Source of the DNA: Allium sativum
Taxonomy: Eukaryota; Streptophyta; Magnoliopsida; Asparagales; Amaryllidaceae
NCBI GenBank assembly: GCA_030737875.1
Contig: CM060915.1
Location: forward strand, 356,683,863-356,747,862
DNA length: 64,000 bases
Reading direction: 5' to 3'
Shown one piece after another: positions 20,701 through 31,815 of this stretch. Every line of letters begins with the position of its first letter. Position 1 is the stretch's first letter. The notes below the pieces were generated by a model, which worked only from the letters and a program-made list of their open reading frames with translations, was not told where the DNA came from and ran no database searches. The position numbers and the translations under genes were made by a program.

Positions 20701-22520
20701 AGTTTAAAAAAGTAGTTAAATATGCAGACAAATACTATAATGATGGATGAAGAAGAAAGAGCAAATGAGCAATGACCAGTTGTGTGACCAGGAGTCTCCA
20801 TTACGAGCACTTGATGGCCTGCAAACATCCATGTCTCTCCATCTTCAAGAAATATATCAATGCCAGCTATTCTGTCCTTGTCTTTGTTTGAACCTATCAC
20901 CTACAATCACCAACCATTATGTGAATAAATTTTATTGCATGGATACATACTGATGTCATGTTAATTTAATCATTAATGAGGTCAACTTACAAGCTTATAT
21001 AACTAAAACACATACCTTTGCTCCATACCTTGCTTTTAACTCCATATTGCCACCAGTATGATCGGAATGGTGATGAGTGTTAAGTATGTATGTTAGATTT
21101 TGATTTCTTCTCTTTAACACATTTATAATAGGAGCTGATTCTGATGGGTCAACAACCCCAACCGTGCCTGTGTCGGCATCATATAAAAGGTATGCATAAT
21201 TATCGTGAAGGCACGGAATCTGTTACACAATATGACAAAAAAATATGAGGCACTAGCAATTTAATTATTTTAAGTCATGCATTAGCAAATTTAACATAAA
21301 TGCCAATATAAAGTCTCTATGGCATAGTGGTCGAGTGAATTGAAGTATCAGGAACAAGGTGCAATGGCTGTTTAACATCGTTCTAATTCCTTTTGTTACA
21401 TATTTTCACACTAATGCAATGGTAAATGCTCGAATTCTCATTATGTATTTTCACTAATAAGTCAAATTTAGCAACAAGAGATCATAACCGACGTAGTACA
21501 CAATATATATTACAAAACAAACTCATATATTTCACACAATAAAATAAAGGTTACTCACTATTTCAATTTGCAACGAGGAAGAAACACAAGCAATATTGCA
21601 CAAAAGATGTGTGACGCCAAAGGAATAACCTGCTCCAAGTACAGTCCGAATGGGCCTGAAGACTAGTGTTCCAAATCCATAGGACAAATGCTTTCCAAGC
21701 CAGTGTTTTCGCACAGCTGACCACATAGAAGGCTGTCTTCTTACCTGCCCAAATCAGAATTATTATTATTATAATTTTCCAGATTGAAATTACGAATGCA
21801 CGGAATGACCGTCACAGTTATTAAATAGGCCATCCATGGGTAAAGACTTCAACTAAGCTCAAAACACATTTCCTACCATACCGAAATGAATTATAAACAT
21901 TCTAAAATAAAGGTTAGCAAAATTTAAGCAACTTGATTGTGTACAATCACAATTAGAAAGTAAGCTACATATGCTTAGTTTGCTTAGACCTGTTTAATTT
22001 GAAATTTTGAACAGCCCATTGACATTACTCCCATAAGTGTTTCTACGTAAGGTTTTAAGCTACTTTCTAGTTGACCTGAAAATCAACTATTAGTCATTTC
22101 TGGTGTTCAAGTTAATTTTTAAAAATTGCTGCAATATATTTTCGAGAATTGGTTTCCATAGAGGCATACTCCTGCGATCATAACCGCACATAACAATCTA
22201 TAACCGCACAAAAATCATACTACATAACCCACAAAACTGCAACCAATCTACAGCAATGAATATCAGAACCACGAGAAAGCGAAAAATCAATCACAGACCA
22301 AAAACATACTACAAAAATCAACAGAGTGAGGTATATACATACGAAATCAATAACGGTGCAGATCAAATCAACAGAGGTCAAAACAATACCAAATCAAGAA
22401 TTGTGGATCAATCTACAACTTTAACCGTACCAATTAGGCAGGCAATAAAATAGAATAAAGAAATATCAAGATAAGGAGTAAAAAAAAAAATACCAGGAAG
22501 GAGGAGAATTTAGAGAGCAT
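17797..22520 (-). CDS. GLX2: Hydroxyacylglutathione hydrolase (glyoxalase II), mitochondrial type, 8 exons, 320 aa
   Basis: Exons on the minus strand: 22520-22494, 21744-21559, 21219-21016, 20900-20777, 20281-20181, 18297-18223, 18138-18040, 17943-17797. All joins keep the frame at GT-AG sites and the total is 320 codons plus stop. The enzyme hydrolyses S-D-lactoylglutathione to D-lactate and glutathione, the second step of methylglyoxal detoxification. The metallo-beta-lactamase motif THHHSDH gives metal ligands His120, His122, Asp124 and His125; His178 (PGH), Asp197 (TGD) and His235 (CGHEYT) complete the binuclear site. The basic N-terminus (MLSKFSSFL, then VRRQPSMW) looks like an organelle presequence. 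Length fits the plant mitochondrial form. All ligands are intact, so the gene is probably functional. The intron between exons 5 and 6 carries a hAT MITE. The exon 4 donor (G|GTCATT) is non-consensus. Confidence 0.9.
19487..19989. repeat. 8-bp target duplication flanking the MITE
   Basis: CCCATGCG (19487-19494) and CCCATGCA (19982-19989) flank the element, seven of eight identical. An 8-bp duplication is diagnostic of hAT transposition. Confidence 0.85.
19495..19981. mobile_element. Non-autonomous hAT element (MITE) in a glyoxalase II intron
   Basis: 487 bp. The left end TAGGGTTGTCAACGGATAC and the reverse complement of the right end, TAAGGCTGTCAATGGATAC, form terminal inverted repeats. Both subterminal regions are packed with GGATGCGGAT and ATCCGCATCC units that can fold on themselves. 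The centre is AT-rich and non-coding. The family must be mobilised in trans by a hAT transposase. Confidence 0.85.
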
Positions 22521-24099
22521 AATAATTAATGTATTTGTAATTTGGTGGAGGGAGCTCTCCAAACTCCCAACGACGGAAATAAAAGAAGAGGTATCTTCAA
22601 TAAATTTCTTTAAATTTCATCCCCCTCAACATTGTTTCTGGATTATTTTATGTATTTTGTGAATGTTCTCATTAATTAAATAAAAGCGTGTGACTAGTTA
22701 ATGACAGTTCTGCCCTTTGTTTAAAATCGGCGACTTCTGGAGTGGTGACGAAAAATGGTTGCGACCGTATGCAGCACCGGTTTGGAGCCACATCCCTTTG
22801 TCTGCCGAGGCCGGTTCTTGAAGAATACGCACAACTGGCGCTTGGGCAAACGTGGATGAAAGAATATTTGACAATAAGCGAAAGAGAATCTATCTTCAGT
22901 TAAATGACCCTGCACGCATCATTAACTGTTTTTTTTTTTTATTCCTTTGGCTTTTTTTATCCATTGTATTTCTAGAGGAATTTGAGTCTAACATAGGCAT
23001 TTTTCTATTCTGCATTGAGTGAACTTGACCACTTAACATTGAGATCCACGTCGGACGTGGACCCTACATAACTAGTCAGTTCAAGTGAATCGTTGGAAGA
23101 ATAGCGCTTACGTTGGATGTGTCTGGCGCAAACGACATTCTCCCAACGGTTATCTTCCCTCAACTTTCTATAATTTGAGTTTTGAAATGACCGGTACAAG
23201 TAATCTTAAAAATTTCCGCCGTCCCCCAATAATTTGGTCTGCTTCCGTAGATTCTGCGTATTTTTCCGAATAGCTATACAAGCTTATCAATCTGGTGGAC
23301 AATCCAAAATTCATTTGCACCGTCAGTATATACAATCATACCATCAGATACCAACAGTATATGATGCCTATGTCACCACATTCGTTTGCAGCGTCTACAT
23401 ATCCACCGAACGTTTTACCTGCATATCCATCGAATTTTCTACCTATATATCCACTGAACTTTCCACCTATCTTTCCATCACAGTACCAACGGTTGCTAGG
23501 TCTTTATCTATTTTATCTACAAATAATTAACACATATAAAATAATAATATAAATAATAAGTTTGTCCATTCCGCTTTGCCTCATTCTTAAAAAGAACGCA
23601 TTCTCCTTTTGTCAACTTTCTCGTTTCCTAATTCTGTCAAAAGATCCGTTTCGATTCAAAAAAAAGAAAAAAGAAAGATACCTTAGTTATCTATTATCCT
23701 AACTAATCTTAAATATAACTTTGTATATCAATAGAAAATCACTTATCAGTATGAAGACAACTTAGTAATGTGAATAATGACTTGTAAACAGTTTACTGTA
23801 TTGCTTTCTTAGTATGTTACTTGTACTCTCGCTCTAATTCTCTTCTTTAATATTCCATTTAGTTAAAAGTAACCATCGCATTTTACTTATTCCCTTTCAA
23901 TGTTAATTCACTCGCATAATAACATTATTTTTTTAGAATTACATTTAGATGAAACGTTATTTATTCCAAAAAAAAAAAAAAAAAAAAAAATCAATTGAAT
24001 TAGATTATTATCTAAATCTTATTCCACTTGAATCGGATTATTATAACATTGCTCTGCCCAAGCAAGATTATAACATCGCTCTTTAAAACTCATGTAAGC

Positions 24100-24135
<36 letters not shown>

Positions 24136-25358
24136 TTGATCTGTTGAGATTTAAAGATAGAGGCAACTTTGGAAATTGATAAAGTACCAAAGTGCGAAAG
24201 GAGTAAAGCGAGATGTGAATAAAATCGGTTTTCCTAATATCGCTCAAAATTTTATCATCGTAGTTCTAACTAAAAATTAAAATGCCAAGATGGTATGATA
24301 AAATTGTGATGCTCAACCTCGAAACTAATGTTAACAAAGAGCGTTAACGAGTAATGTCACCTGTTAATACAGAGAATATGGCTAGTTAGGAGCGATCATC
24401 CGTAATCTTGTATTAAACAAGTATTGAATACGTCGATAAAACGCTCATTTTTTTTTTCTTAGTGGATCTACATACTTAATTCTTGTTTAACACAGCACTA
24501 CGGTAGCTATGAGATCAATTCAGGACAAAACATAACAGTAGTAAAAATCGTAGATCACAGAACAGCAAAAACAATCACATGTATACATACATCAAATATA
24601 ATGCAAAGTGACATACATAAAGGTTATGCAAACCATAATATATATAACATCGAGTCCTCCAAAAAAAAATATGCATATTACAAAGTACATAACAATTGTA
24701 GAGTGAAATACACAAAACCATGCATAATAAGTCTAAAAGGTCGATAAGGATGTCCAGAATGATATAGCTAAGCAATGACCAAAGATGATTTAACCTACAA
24801 CTCGGTCTGATCCGAGTATATAAAATACACGAGTTGGTCTAACTTGAACAAGATGATTAGTGTGTGATACGCCAGGTATAATGTCACACTAAAGAATAAT
24901 CCCGTGGATAATTAAAGGAATCATATGTACATATTATGTGCAAAAGGATCAATCTTTTAACAACTCATTCAGAATGGACCTAAATTATGACGCAGAAAAG
25001 GCCCATCGGAACTTAGAGCCTCTCTAAACAGATCGTTGGTTCCTAAAAGGAATTACTAAACAGATATACAGAACAGTCTATACAAAAAAAACCCAGAAAA
25101 TCTCACGCAGCGAAAGGGATAAAATATAATAACATAAAACAGATGCACCATTATTAAAAACCACAAATACTGATACAATAAGTCTCACAGATCATCATAG
25201 GTACATCATTCATTATCCCAGTTACATAACAACAACTATAATAAAGCCACTGCCATAATAAATAAATCTTTTAGAGGCTCCTCCTCCAAGCAATCATTCA
25301 TCATCCTCAACCAACAGTCTCACCTACTAACCTGTTATTGTTAAAAGGAGGGAGGTCA
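22521..25358. other. Intergenic region, no supported gene
   Basis: Contains the glyoxalase II upstream region, a long poly-A run near 23969-23990, poly-T near 24101-24132, and a short degenerate 24-bp repeat at about 23391-23480. Between about 24600 and 25350 the minus strand loosely resembles the R-U5 part of a degraded LTR, but I could not define ends. ORFs at 22721-22915 and 23234-23552 have no recognisable domain. Confidence 0.4.
23391..23480 (+). repeat. Degenerate 24-bp tandem repeat, about three units
   Basis: Units of the type TATCCACCGAAC...CCTGCA recur with a 24-bp period. In one frame they read as the octamers YPPNVLPA, YPSNFLPI and YPLNFPPI. This may be a fragment of a coding region with a proline-rich repeat; the surrounding ORF is short and unassigned. 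Confidence 0.5.
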
Positions 25359-25530
25359 CACTACAACAAAAACACCATATTACAACTTTAATTTTACAAC
25401 GGTGGTAAAAGCACCGTTGTAATAAATGTTTTTTACAGCTGTCAATTACCTAAAGTTGTAATAAACGTTTTTTAACAACTTTTTATTTTGTTAGTTGTAA
25501 TAGATGTCTATTACAAACTTCATGTTTATA
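25359..25530 (+). mobile_element. Putative CACTA-type transposon terminus
   Basis: The sequence from 25359 begins CACTACAACAAAAAC, as in plant En/Spm-like ends. Subterminal repeats of the type ACAACGGTGGTAAAA and GTTGTAATAAA in both orientations follow. The opposite end was not identified: a weak candidate CCTGTAGTAG near 28974 does not share subterminal repeats. The extent to 25530 is only the part with recognisable repeats. Confidence 0.5.
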
Positions 25531-26134
25531 ATATCTATATTTAATAACTAATTATATTAATATTAATAATAATTAATAATTAATAATAAATTTAGGAATC
25601 AATAATTAATTATCATTGATATTTAATATGTAGTAATTTATTTTTAATAGTTAATGTTTGTTAACTGCTTATTAATCAATAATTAGTAACATACATTATA
25701 AGCTTTTAACAATTATTAATCTATTATATTTAAGTAGAAATAAGTAAAAGTTAAATAATAACTATTACTAATAAGTACTATTTGATTTGGTAGTAACTAT
25801 TTCAGAAATTTTAATAAATATAATTTTGGCAGCTAATAACAATTTTGGCCACTAAATAATAATAATTAATTTGAAATATTAAATAATTAATTATAAATAT
25901 AATTATTAATGAATAGTAACTAGTACTACTGTACAATGGTGGGAAAACCGACCGTTAAAGTACATAATATAAAATAAAAAAATATTTGATAAATTCAGAT
26001 ACAAGGAGCAAAAAGTGAAGGAAGAGGCAAAATATTTTAGAAAAGAATAAATGGAAGAAAATAAATATTGGTAATGAAAAAGTGAAAGAGAAAAAAATGT
26101 GTGTATATATATATATACTAATAATCTTTACCAA
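25531..26134. other. AT-rich sequence, possibly CACTA interior
   Basis: Very AT-rich sequence of TTAATAATTAATAA-type words with no coding potential. It may be the interior of a deleted CACTA derivative or ordinary intergenic DNA. Confidence 0.4.
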
Positions 26135-26404
26135 TAATCGGAATAGGTTTGGTGTCACAGTTTTTTGGTGTACACCTGAACTAACGAAAATGCCTTTTAC
26201 TTAATTATTCTTCCACAATAAAAGGAAGGGGTAATGAATGTTATTTAACTACCTTAACATCTTTATTAATAATCGGAATAGGTTTGGTGTCACACTTTTT
26301 TGGTGTACACCTGAACTGATGAAAATGCCTTTTGCTTAATTATTCTTCCACAATAAAAGGAAGGGGCAATGAATGTCATTTAACTACCTTAACATTTCCT
26401 AGAA
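26135..26404. repeat. Tandem duplication, period 135 bp
   Basis: TAATCGGAATAGG starts at 26135 and again at 26270, and the whole 135-bp unit is repeated with about half a dozen substitutions. Confidence 0.85.
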
Positions 26405-26442
26405 TTGTTACATTTATGTTCAAAACCCATATTCGACATAAA

Positions 26443-26724
26443 TTTATTCATTTTGGCATTCAATGTTCATTGGAATAGCAAGCAATAAAAAGGAAGATAT
26501 TACATTATCATTAATTACCTAACCATTAAAAATTGTTATTATTTTGGAGAAAATGCAAAAGTATTCAAATTGTTAATGAGATATTTATTCATTTTGGCAT
26601 TCAATGTTCATTGGAATAACAAGTAATAAAAAGGAAGATATTACATCATCATTAATTACCTAACCAATAAAAATTGTTATTATTTTGGAGAAAATGCAAA
26701 AGTATTCAAATTGTTAATTGACAT
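26443..26724. repeat. Tandem duplication, period 141 bp
   Basis: TTTATTCATTTTGGCATTC starts at 26443 and again at 26584, and the 141-bp unit is repeated almost exactly. It is unrelated in sequence to the 135-bp duplication just before it. Confidence 0.85.
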
Positions 26725-27170
26725 ATTGCAAATTTTTTTAACATTTTTCATTGAATGTTTCACTGCTTATTCTATTAGCCATAAAAATAAAACCTTGAAG
26801 ATTGATACTAATCATTTTTATCAGTTAATTTATGAAGAAAATAAATTATTACGCTTTAAGATTCACTCACTAATTCAATCAAACTCTTTCATCTCTTCTA
26901 TGGTGGGTCTATGACTTTTTATATTAACATTACCAATATTATTCACTGTCACCTATTACCCTCTAATTAAAATTATTTTAAAAAATATGCGTTTATAAGT
27001 GTTGTAACGTTTATAAATAGGCAATTAATAAATAGACAATTAATATAATTAGATTGCCCTTTCCATATTCAACGACAATTTGAATAGACATTCAAATTTG
27101 AATAACGACATTTGTTATTGCGCATTACGATACAAATTAGCAATTAATAACTAGTAGAACGTGCTACTAG
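26725..27170. other. AT-rich non-coding sequence
   Basis: No gene supported. A 67-codon ORF at 26711-26914 has no recognisable features. Confidence 0.4.
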
Positions 27171-27345
27171 GACATCAGCGTACGTGCATTTGAAAATTGG
27201 CATCCACATAGTAGGTCAAACCAATTAAAATCTTATCGATTTTTATTCAAATCTGACATCAGCGTACGTGCATTTGAAAAGTCAGCCTCCCCTGCAAATG
27301 CGCTATTCTAGAAACAACCATTCACCTCTATAAATATGACACACC
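27171..27345 (+). promoter_or_regulatory. Orphan promoter-like module
   Basis: The motif GACATCAGCGTACGTGCATT occurs at 27171 and again at 27255 (84 bp apart), each with a G-box/ABRE-like TACGTG next to GCATTTG. CTATAAATA follows near 27330, then a pyrimidine-rich start-like region. Downstream there is only a 29-codon ORF containing a direct repeat and other short ORFs, so I cannot identify a gene for it. Confidence 0.4.
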
Positions 27346-29826
27346 ATCCAATTAATTTTCACACTTCTTTGCTCATTTCCTCTACGCTTTGATCTTCAAG
27401 ATAATTTGCTCCTCTTTCATACCTATCTTCTCAATACTCACTGCCTCATAAAACTGAATGCACTGCACAGCAAATTTACTTTTTTATTTATTGGGTTTAC
27501 TTTTTTATTTATTGGGTTTAAATTTTCAAAGCTTCACCTCATTCAAAACGTGATTTTTTTCCCAGTTAAATGCATAAATAAGGCTAGACCACATTTAACT
27601 TTAACCAGCGTTCTTTGCCCTCAATCCATGTACTTCGTTTCTAAGGTTTTTCTTCGCGAGTTGTATGAAAAATAATGTATTGTGTTTCTTTTAAATAGTA
27701 AAGTAATTAAGGGAGCATTGTCGCCTGTTGCTTGCGCGAGACCATGAACGTGAGAAGTGAGTGTCTCAATATATGTTTAAATAAAAGTGAATGTCTCAGT
27801 ATATGTGTAAATAAAAGTGAATGTTGTCTGGAAGAAGTTAGGAAGGTAAAGGAAATATGAACATATTTTGTCCTCAGCAGATAAAGCACGTTTAATGAGA
27901 ATAATAAACCAAACATTACTACAAATATATTTCTGCATATGTAAAATATGCAGTACTTAAGGAACAATAATCCACACGCGATACGCGAAGTGTGTGCCAC
28001 GATTACGTGCGAAGCGCGTGTCACGATAACGCGCGAAGCGCGTGCCGTGACGCTCGTATCCTATAATTACATTATTATATTTTTGAATGTATAAAGTAAG
28101 GTAAAACTTTACAGCAATCCGTCTAACTACATTATTTCTTATGATATATTTTCAAAAAAGCTATCAACAATTAGAAAACATAACGGTATATCTGTATGTC
28201 ATTATTTTGCTAAAAACACAACTGAGTAAACAACAAATAAAGATGCATATTTGACAATCAACGTAGCATACATTATTACATATCGCTTGATACATTATAC
28301 CAGTATGCATATTTGACAATCAACATTGCATATATTATTACATGACACATTATACTAGTTAGGAAAATTATACTAACATGCAAGCATCACCAGGTCTCTT
28401 TTTGTACCGGCCTTTTGATATTTTATACAGATGCAGTTCGCAATGCCTAATTCTTGCAAGCCGCAGTCAATAGTTCATGCCCAAGTCTTACTTATTGTGC
28501 TCTTTCATGTCTAGTCTAATGCAACATTATTGCATCACACATCACCTCAATTTGCAGCAAAATTTTCTTTAACATCAAAGCAGAATCACGTAGAAATAGT
28601 ATCTGATGTCAACTGCTTCAAAAAAAAAAATTTAATCCTTTGCCGCTATTGCAAATTCAAAAAATTAAACAGTTATATTTTTGGTTTTGCCTCATTTCCG
28701 TTTTATTGATCGTCAAATTGATGATCTTGCATAACAGCAATAACTTGATTCTATCAAACATTTGTATGGAGTTGCATGTATTCATTAGTTTCATATATCT
28801 CCTCGTATGTATTCATTAACTTCTAATTGTTAAAACATATATATCTATAACCAAACCATGAAATAGGAGCGACATCATTATTATAATTATATATGCATAT
28901 AAGTAGATATAAATGATTTTTTATGTGTGATTTTCTAAGACTGTCGGCTTACCTCGGTTCACCAAAAAGTATTCCTGTAGTAGCAGTCATCACCTCTACA
29001 AGCATGCTTACATCTTCAGCGCTCTTTCAAGCTTCAGTATACATGCCTTCAACTCTGTTACTGCCTTCTTGCTGCTCTTGATAACCAACACCAGACCAAA
29101 GACTTCTCTCATTTTCATCTAGCAACATCAGCATAGTTTAGTTCGGTCAAGACTCTCTTAGTACTTGCCCATTTTACACCTCTCAGAGTAGCTTAAAAAG
29201 ACCAACAGTTATATATTCACTAAGTCTGTACTCAATGTACATTCAATGACCTAAACAACGTCATATCAGCACCTGGCATGCTCTGCCTTACTTATATTCA
29301 AATTTCTTGACACATTTCAATAGTTTCATGTACAATGTGCTTCTCCGGGCTGATACTTCATACTCTATCACCTATCAAGAGCTTTGCCTATTGTGCTTGC
29401 TCTCCAAACAATATCTCTCTGTTCTCCCGATGATTCAGCTATTTCCCTTTTTTTGTGCTTCTTCAAATTTATTAGATGCACAGTCCTTTGTTGCGGTGTA
29501 TTTTCACATGTAATTAATAAAAAAAAGAGTGTTAGCCGCTTAGTTACAAGAGTAGATAACATATATCTGAAAACTAGCATAAGTGATTGATACATGTCTT
29601 TAGGTATATAGAACGATAGAGAAACAGACGTGATACATATGAAAATATTAGAGGAATGAAAGGGAAAAGCATGCTTGATTCCTTGAAGATATAATCAAGT
29701 ACTCAACATAGAAGTATACGTTACATCATATTGCCTGCATACTGCTGATCATTGGTTCATGAACATACATTAGATTTGACATATGATTGTTCACTGTACT
29801 TCTATTGTTGGAACTTCATTGATCAT
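27346..29826. other. Non-coding region with GC-rich short repeats
   Basis: No gene is supported: ORFs at 27406-27675, 27707-28024 and 29307-29595 are unrecognised. A CpG-rich cluster lies at 27975-28045. The rest is AT-rich and non-coding. Confidence 0.4.
27975..28045. repeat. Three tandem GC-rich hairpin units of 23-24 bp
   Basis: Units start at 27975, 27998 and 28022. Each has the form CACGATNACGYGCGAAGCGCGTG; the segment GCGCGAAGCGCG is self-complementary around GAAG. They contrast sharply with the AT-rich surroundings. The look recalls Helitron 3' hairpins, but no CTRR end follows. Confidence 0.6.
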
Positions 29827-30040
29827 TGTAACACCCCGAGTTTTCTGTTAACTGTAACTTAACAAATTAAAGCATAATTAATTCTAAATATGGAATTAAG
29901 GGAAACGGGTTACGCCATTGCGTTCGTCTCGAAATTCTGCTTGAGATAGAGTCCAAGTTTGCGTAAAATGGATACTGTATGAAGAAGATATGGACAAACA
30001 AAGTTGGGCAGAAAAAACCAGAAACAGGTCAGAATGCACT

Positions 30041-30099
30041 GGCGCACTTGGGAAGTGCGCCAGTACAATTTTAGCATAGGCGCACCTGCCAAGTGCGCC
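30041..30099 (+). repeat. Pair of U3 palindromes (family A)
   Basis: GGCGCACTTGGGAAGTGCGCC and then GGCGCACCTGCCAAGTGCGCC, two near-perfect inverted repeats about 18 bp apart and about 175-230 bp upstream of the first TATA box. The same pair is in the second LTR at about 38290-38348. Confidence 0.8.
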
Positions 30100-30234
30100 C
30101 AAGCCTGAAACCCTGTTTGGTCAGGCCCTGGCTGGCCTGGTCAGGTTCTGGTCGATTTCCGAGGCTTGGCTGAGTCACTAGGGCTTACATGTCACTTTCT
30201 GATTGGCTTCTCTTGAGATGGATGGTCTGGATTC

Positions 30235-30345
30235 ACTCTAGCTTCATCGACGGCTCTAATCAGATTAAAATTCTATAAATACAATCACTCTAGCTTTATC
30301 GACGGCTCTAATCAGATTAAAATTCTATAAATACAACTCAAGTCT
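30235..30345 (+). promoter_or_regulatory. Tandemly duplicated core promoter in the 5' LTR
   Basis: A segment of just over 50 bp ending in TATAAATACAA occurs twice, with TATA boxes at 30274-30281 and 30326-30333. The second LTR has one copy near 38485-38530, and its box reads TACAAATA. Confidence 0.8.
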
Positions 30346-30527
30346 AACCTTAAATTCACACAAATAATATAATACTAAAGCCGTCATGCTGCTGGAAAGA
30401 AACTAGGGTGGCCGTCAGTTAGAAAGCCTAGAGACAAGCCAATACTAAAGTAAAATACGAATCAAAACAGCGTTAATCTACCCAAAGGAAAGCATATCAA
30501 ATCCAAAATTCAAGTTCGTCGTTCATT

Positions 30528-30533
30528 GTAAGT
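30528..30533 (+). promoter_or_regulatory. Putative leader-intron donor GTAAGT (family A)
   Basis: Consensus donor about 195 bp after the second TATA box. It pairs with the acceptor TTTTTGTTCCAG at 33143-33154, directly before the gag AUG. The second LTR has GTAGGT at the same place (38753). Confidence 0.5.
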
Positions 30534-31653
30534 ATAGTGATTTTTCCGATGAAAATAAAACTAAGAATTGATTTGATGTAAATTGGAAGTGGAATTGTGC
30601 TATTATGTAACGACGATGTTAATTCATATCTATGTATTGAAATGATTGTGTTGCGAATGAAATTGGGATGTTTGTGGTATAATTAAGATTGATGTTGATC
30701 CTATTGTACTTTTAGAATGACAACAACATCACAAACAAGTTGTATAGTTCATGTTTATGTGATTATATAGGTTGTTTGTGATTAGAACCTCATGTATATA
30801 CTTTATGCAAGAACCTTTATGCCTAAATGGTTATGTTCATATACATGCCCCTATGTTTAAACAAAAGTTGCAAGTTCCTAATTTGATCCATGTCAAGATC
30901 CACTTTAGTACATGTTTCATGTTGTCATTAGATATGCGATTGGATCTAGTTCACACCCTTGTCATAAAGTTATACATATTTATGAAAATGTCATATTCTT
31001 GTCATGTGCTAGTGATGTTCGATGTTATGCCTAGATCCAAAAACGAGTCTAGGCTTATGTGTCTAAATCATGTGCTAATTCATGTGACACCTATTTGGTT
31101 AGACCCTTATTTCAATGCAAATTCACATATATGTAAATTGATTTAGGCTATGTCGCAAATTCACATATGTGTATATTGACTATTTTGCAAGTTCACATCT
31201 ATGACATTCATGTTGGCTATTTTGCAAGTTCACATCTATGATGTTCATATTGACTATGCCAAAAAAAAATGCCAAGTTTTCACCTATGTTATGTTTATGT
31301 TTATGAATTCCCTTATGCCTATTTGTGTGCGCTAGATTAGGCTAAGTTTTTAGCCTAATATTATATGTTAAAACTATGCGAACGAAAATTAGGCTAAGAT
31401 TGTTAGCCTAATGTTTAAACGGGGTAACGTTGGGAATATTAGTAAAACTTGACATAAAAATGTATGAAATTGTCATGTTTGTCACATGCCAAAATTGGTG
31501 GCACTTAAATGGTATAAATTCTTATACCAAAAATGTTAAACTTGGAATGTGGGCCATAACATTTAATTGTTGACAAATTTACATATATTCAGTAATAAAG
31601 ACAAATATGTAAATTTAGAAAATACGAATATGCTTAACACGAGGTTGGATTGA

Positions 31654-31815
31654 GTTGTGATGTAAATCTGCCCGGACCCGCCCGGCTGTTCAGTAGTCAT
31701 AACAATACCTATCCAATGTAGGTGGTTAAGCATTGAGCCCAATAAGGACCCGAGGTTAGACTGAGTTACGGTGTAAATCTGCCCGGAACCGACCGGCACA
31801 TCCAGTAATCTTAAC
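31654..31815 (+). other. Paired GCCCGG-core hairpins in the 5' LTR
   Basis: The first hairpin has stem GTTGTGA/TCATAAC (31654-31703) with one G-T (G-U in RNA) pair. The second lies at 31765-31815 and keeps only part of its stem (GTTA/TAAC). Loops read GCCCGGACCCGCCCGGC and GCCCGGAACCGACCGGC. Confidence 0.65.

Noticed and set aside
21313..21370. tRNA-like TGGCATAGTGGTCGAG in a glyoxalase II intron
   Set aside because: Resembles an A box but no B box follows at the right distance.
24600..25350. Degraded minus-strand LTR
   Set aside because: Loose similarity in word content only; no LTR end, primer site or target duplication could be defined.
27975..28060. Helitron 3' terminus
   Set aside because: Hairpins are present but no CTRR end follows and no Helitron 5' end or helicase was seen.
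28960..28990. 3' end of the CACTA element (CCTGTAGTAG)
   Set aside because: It does not match the terminal repeat well and lacks the subterminal repeats of the 25359 end.
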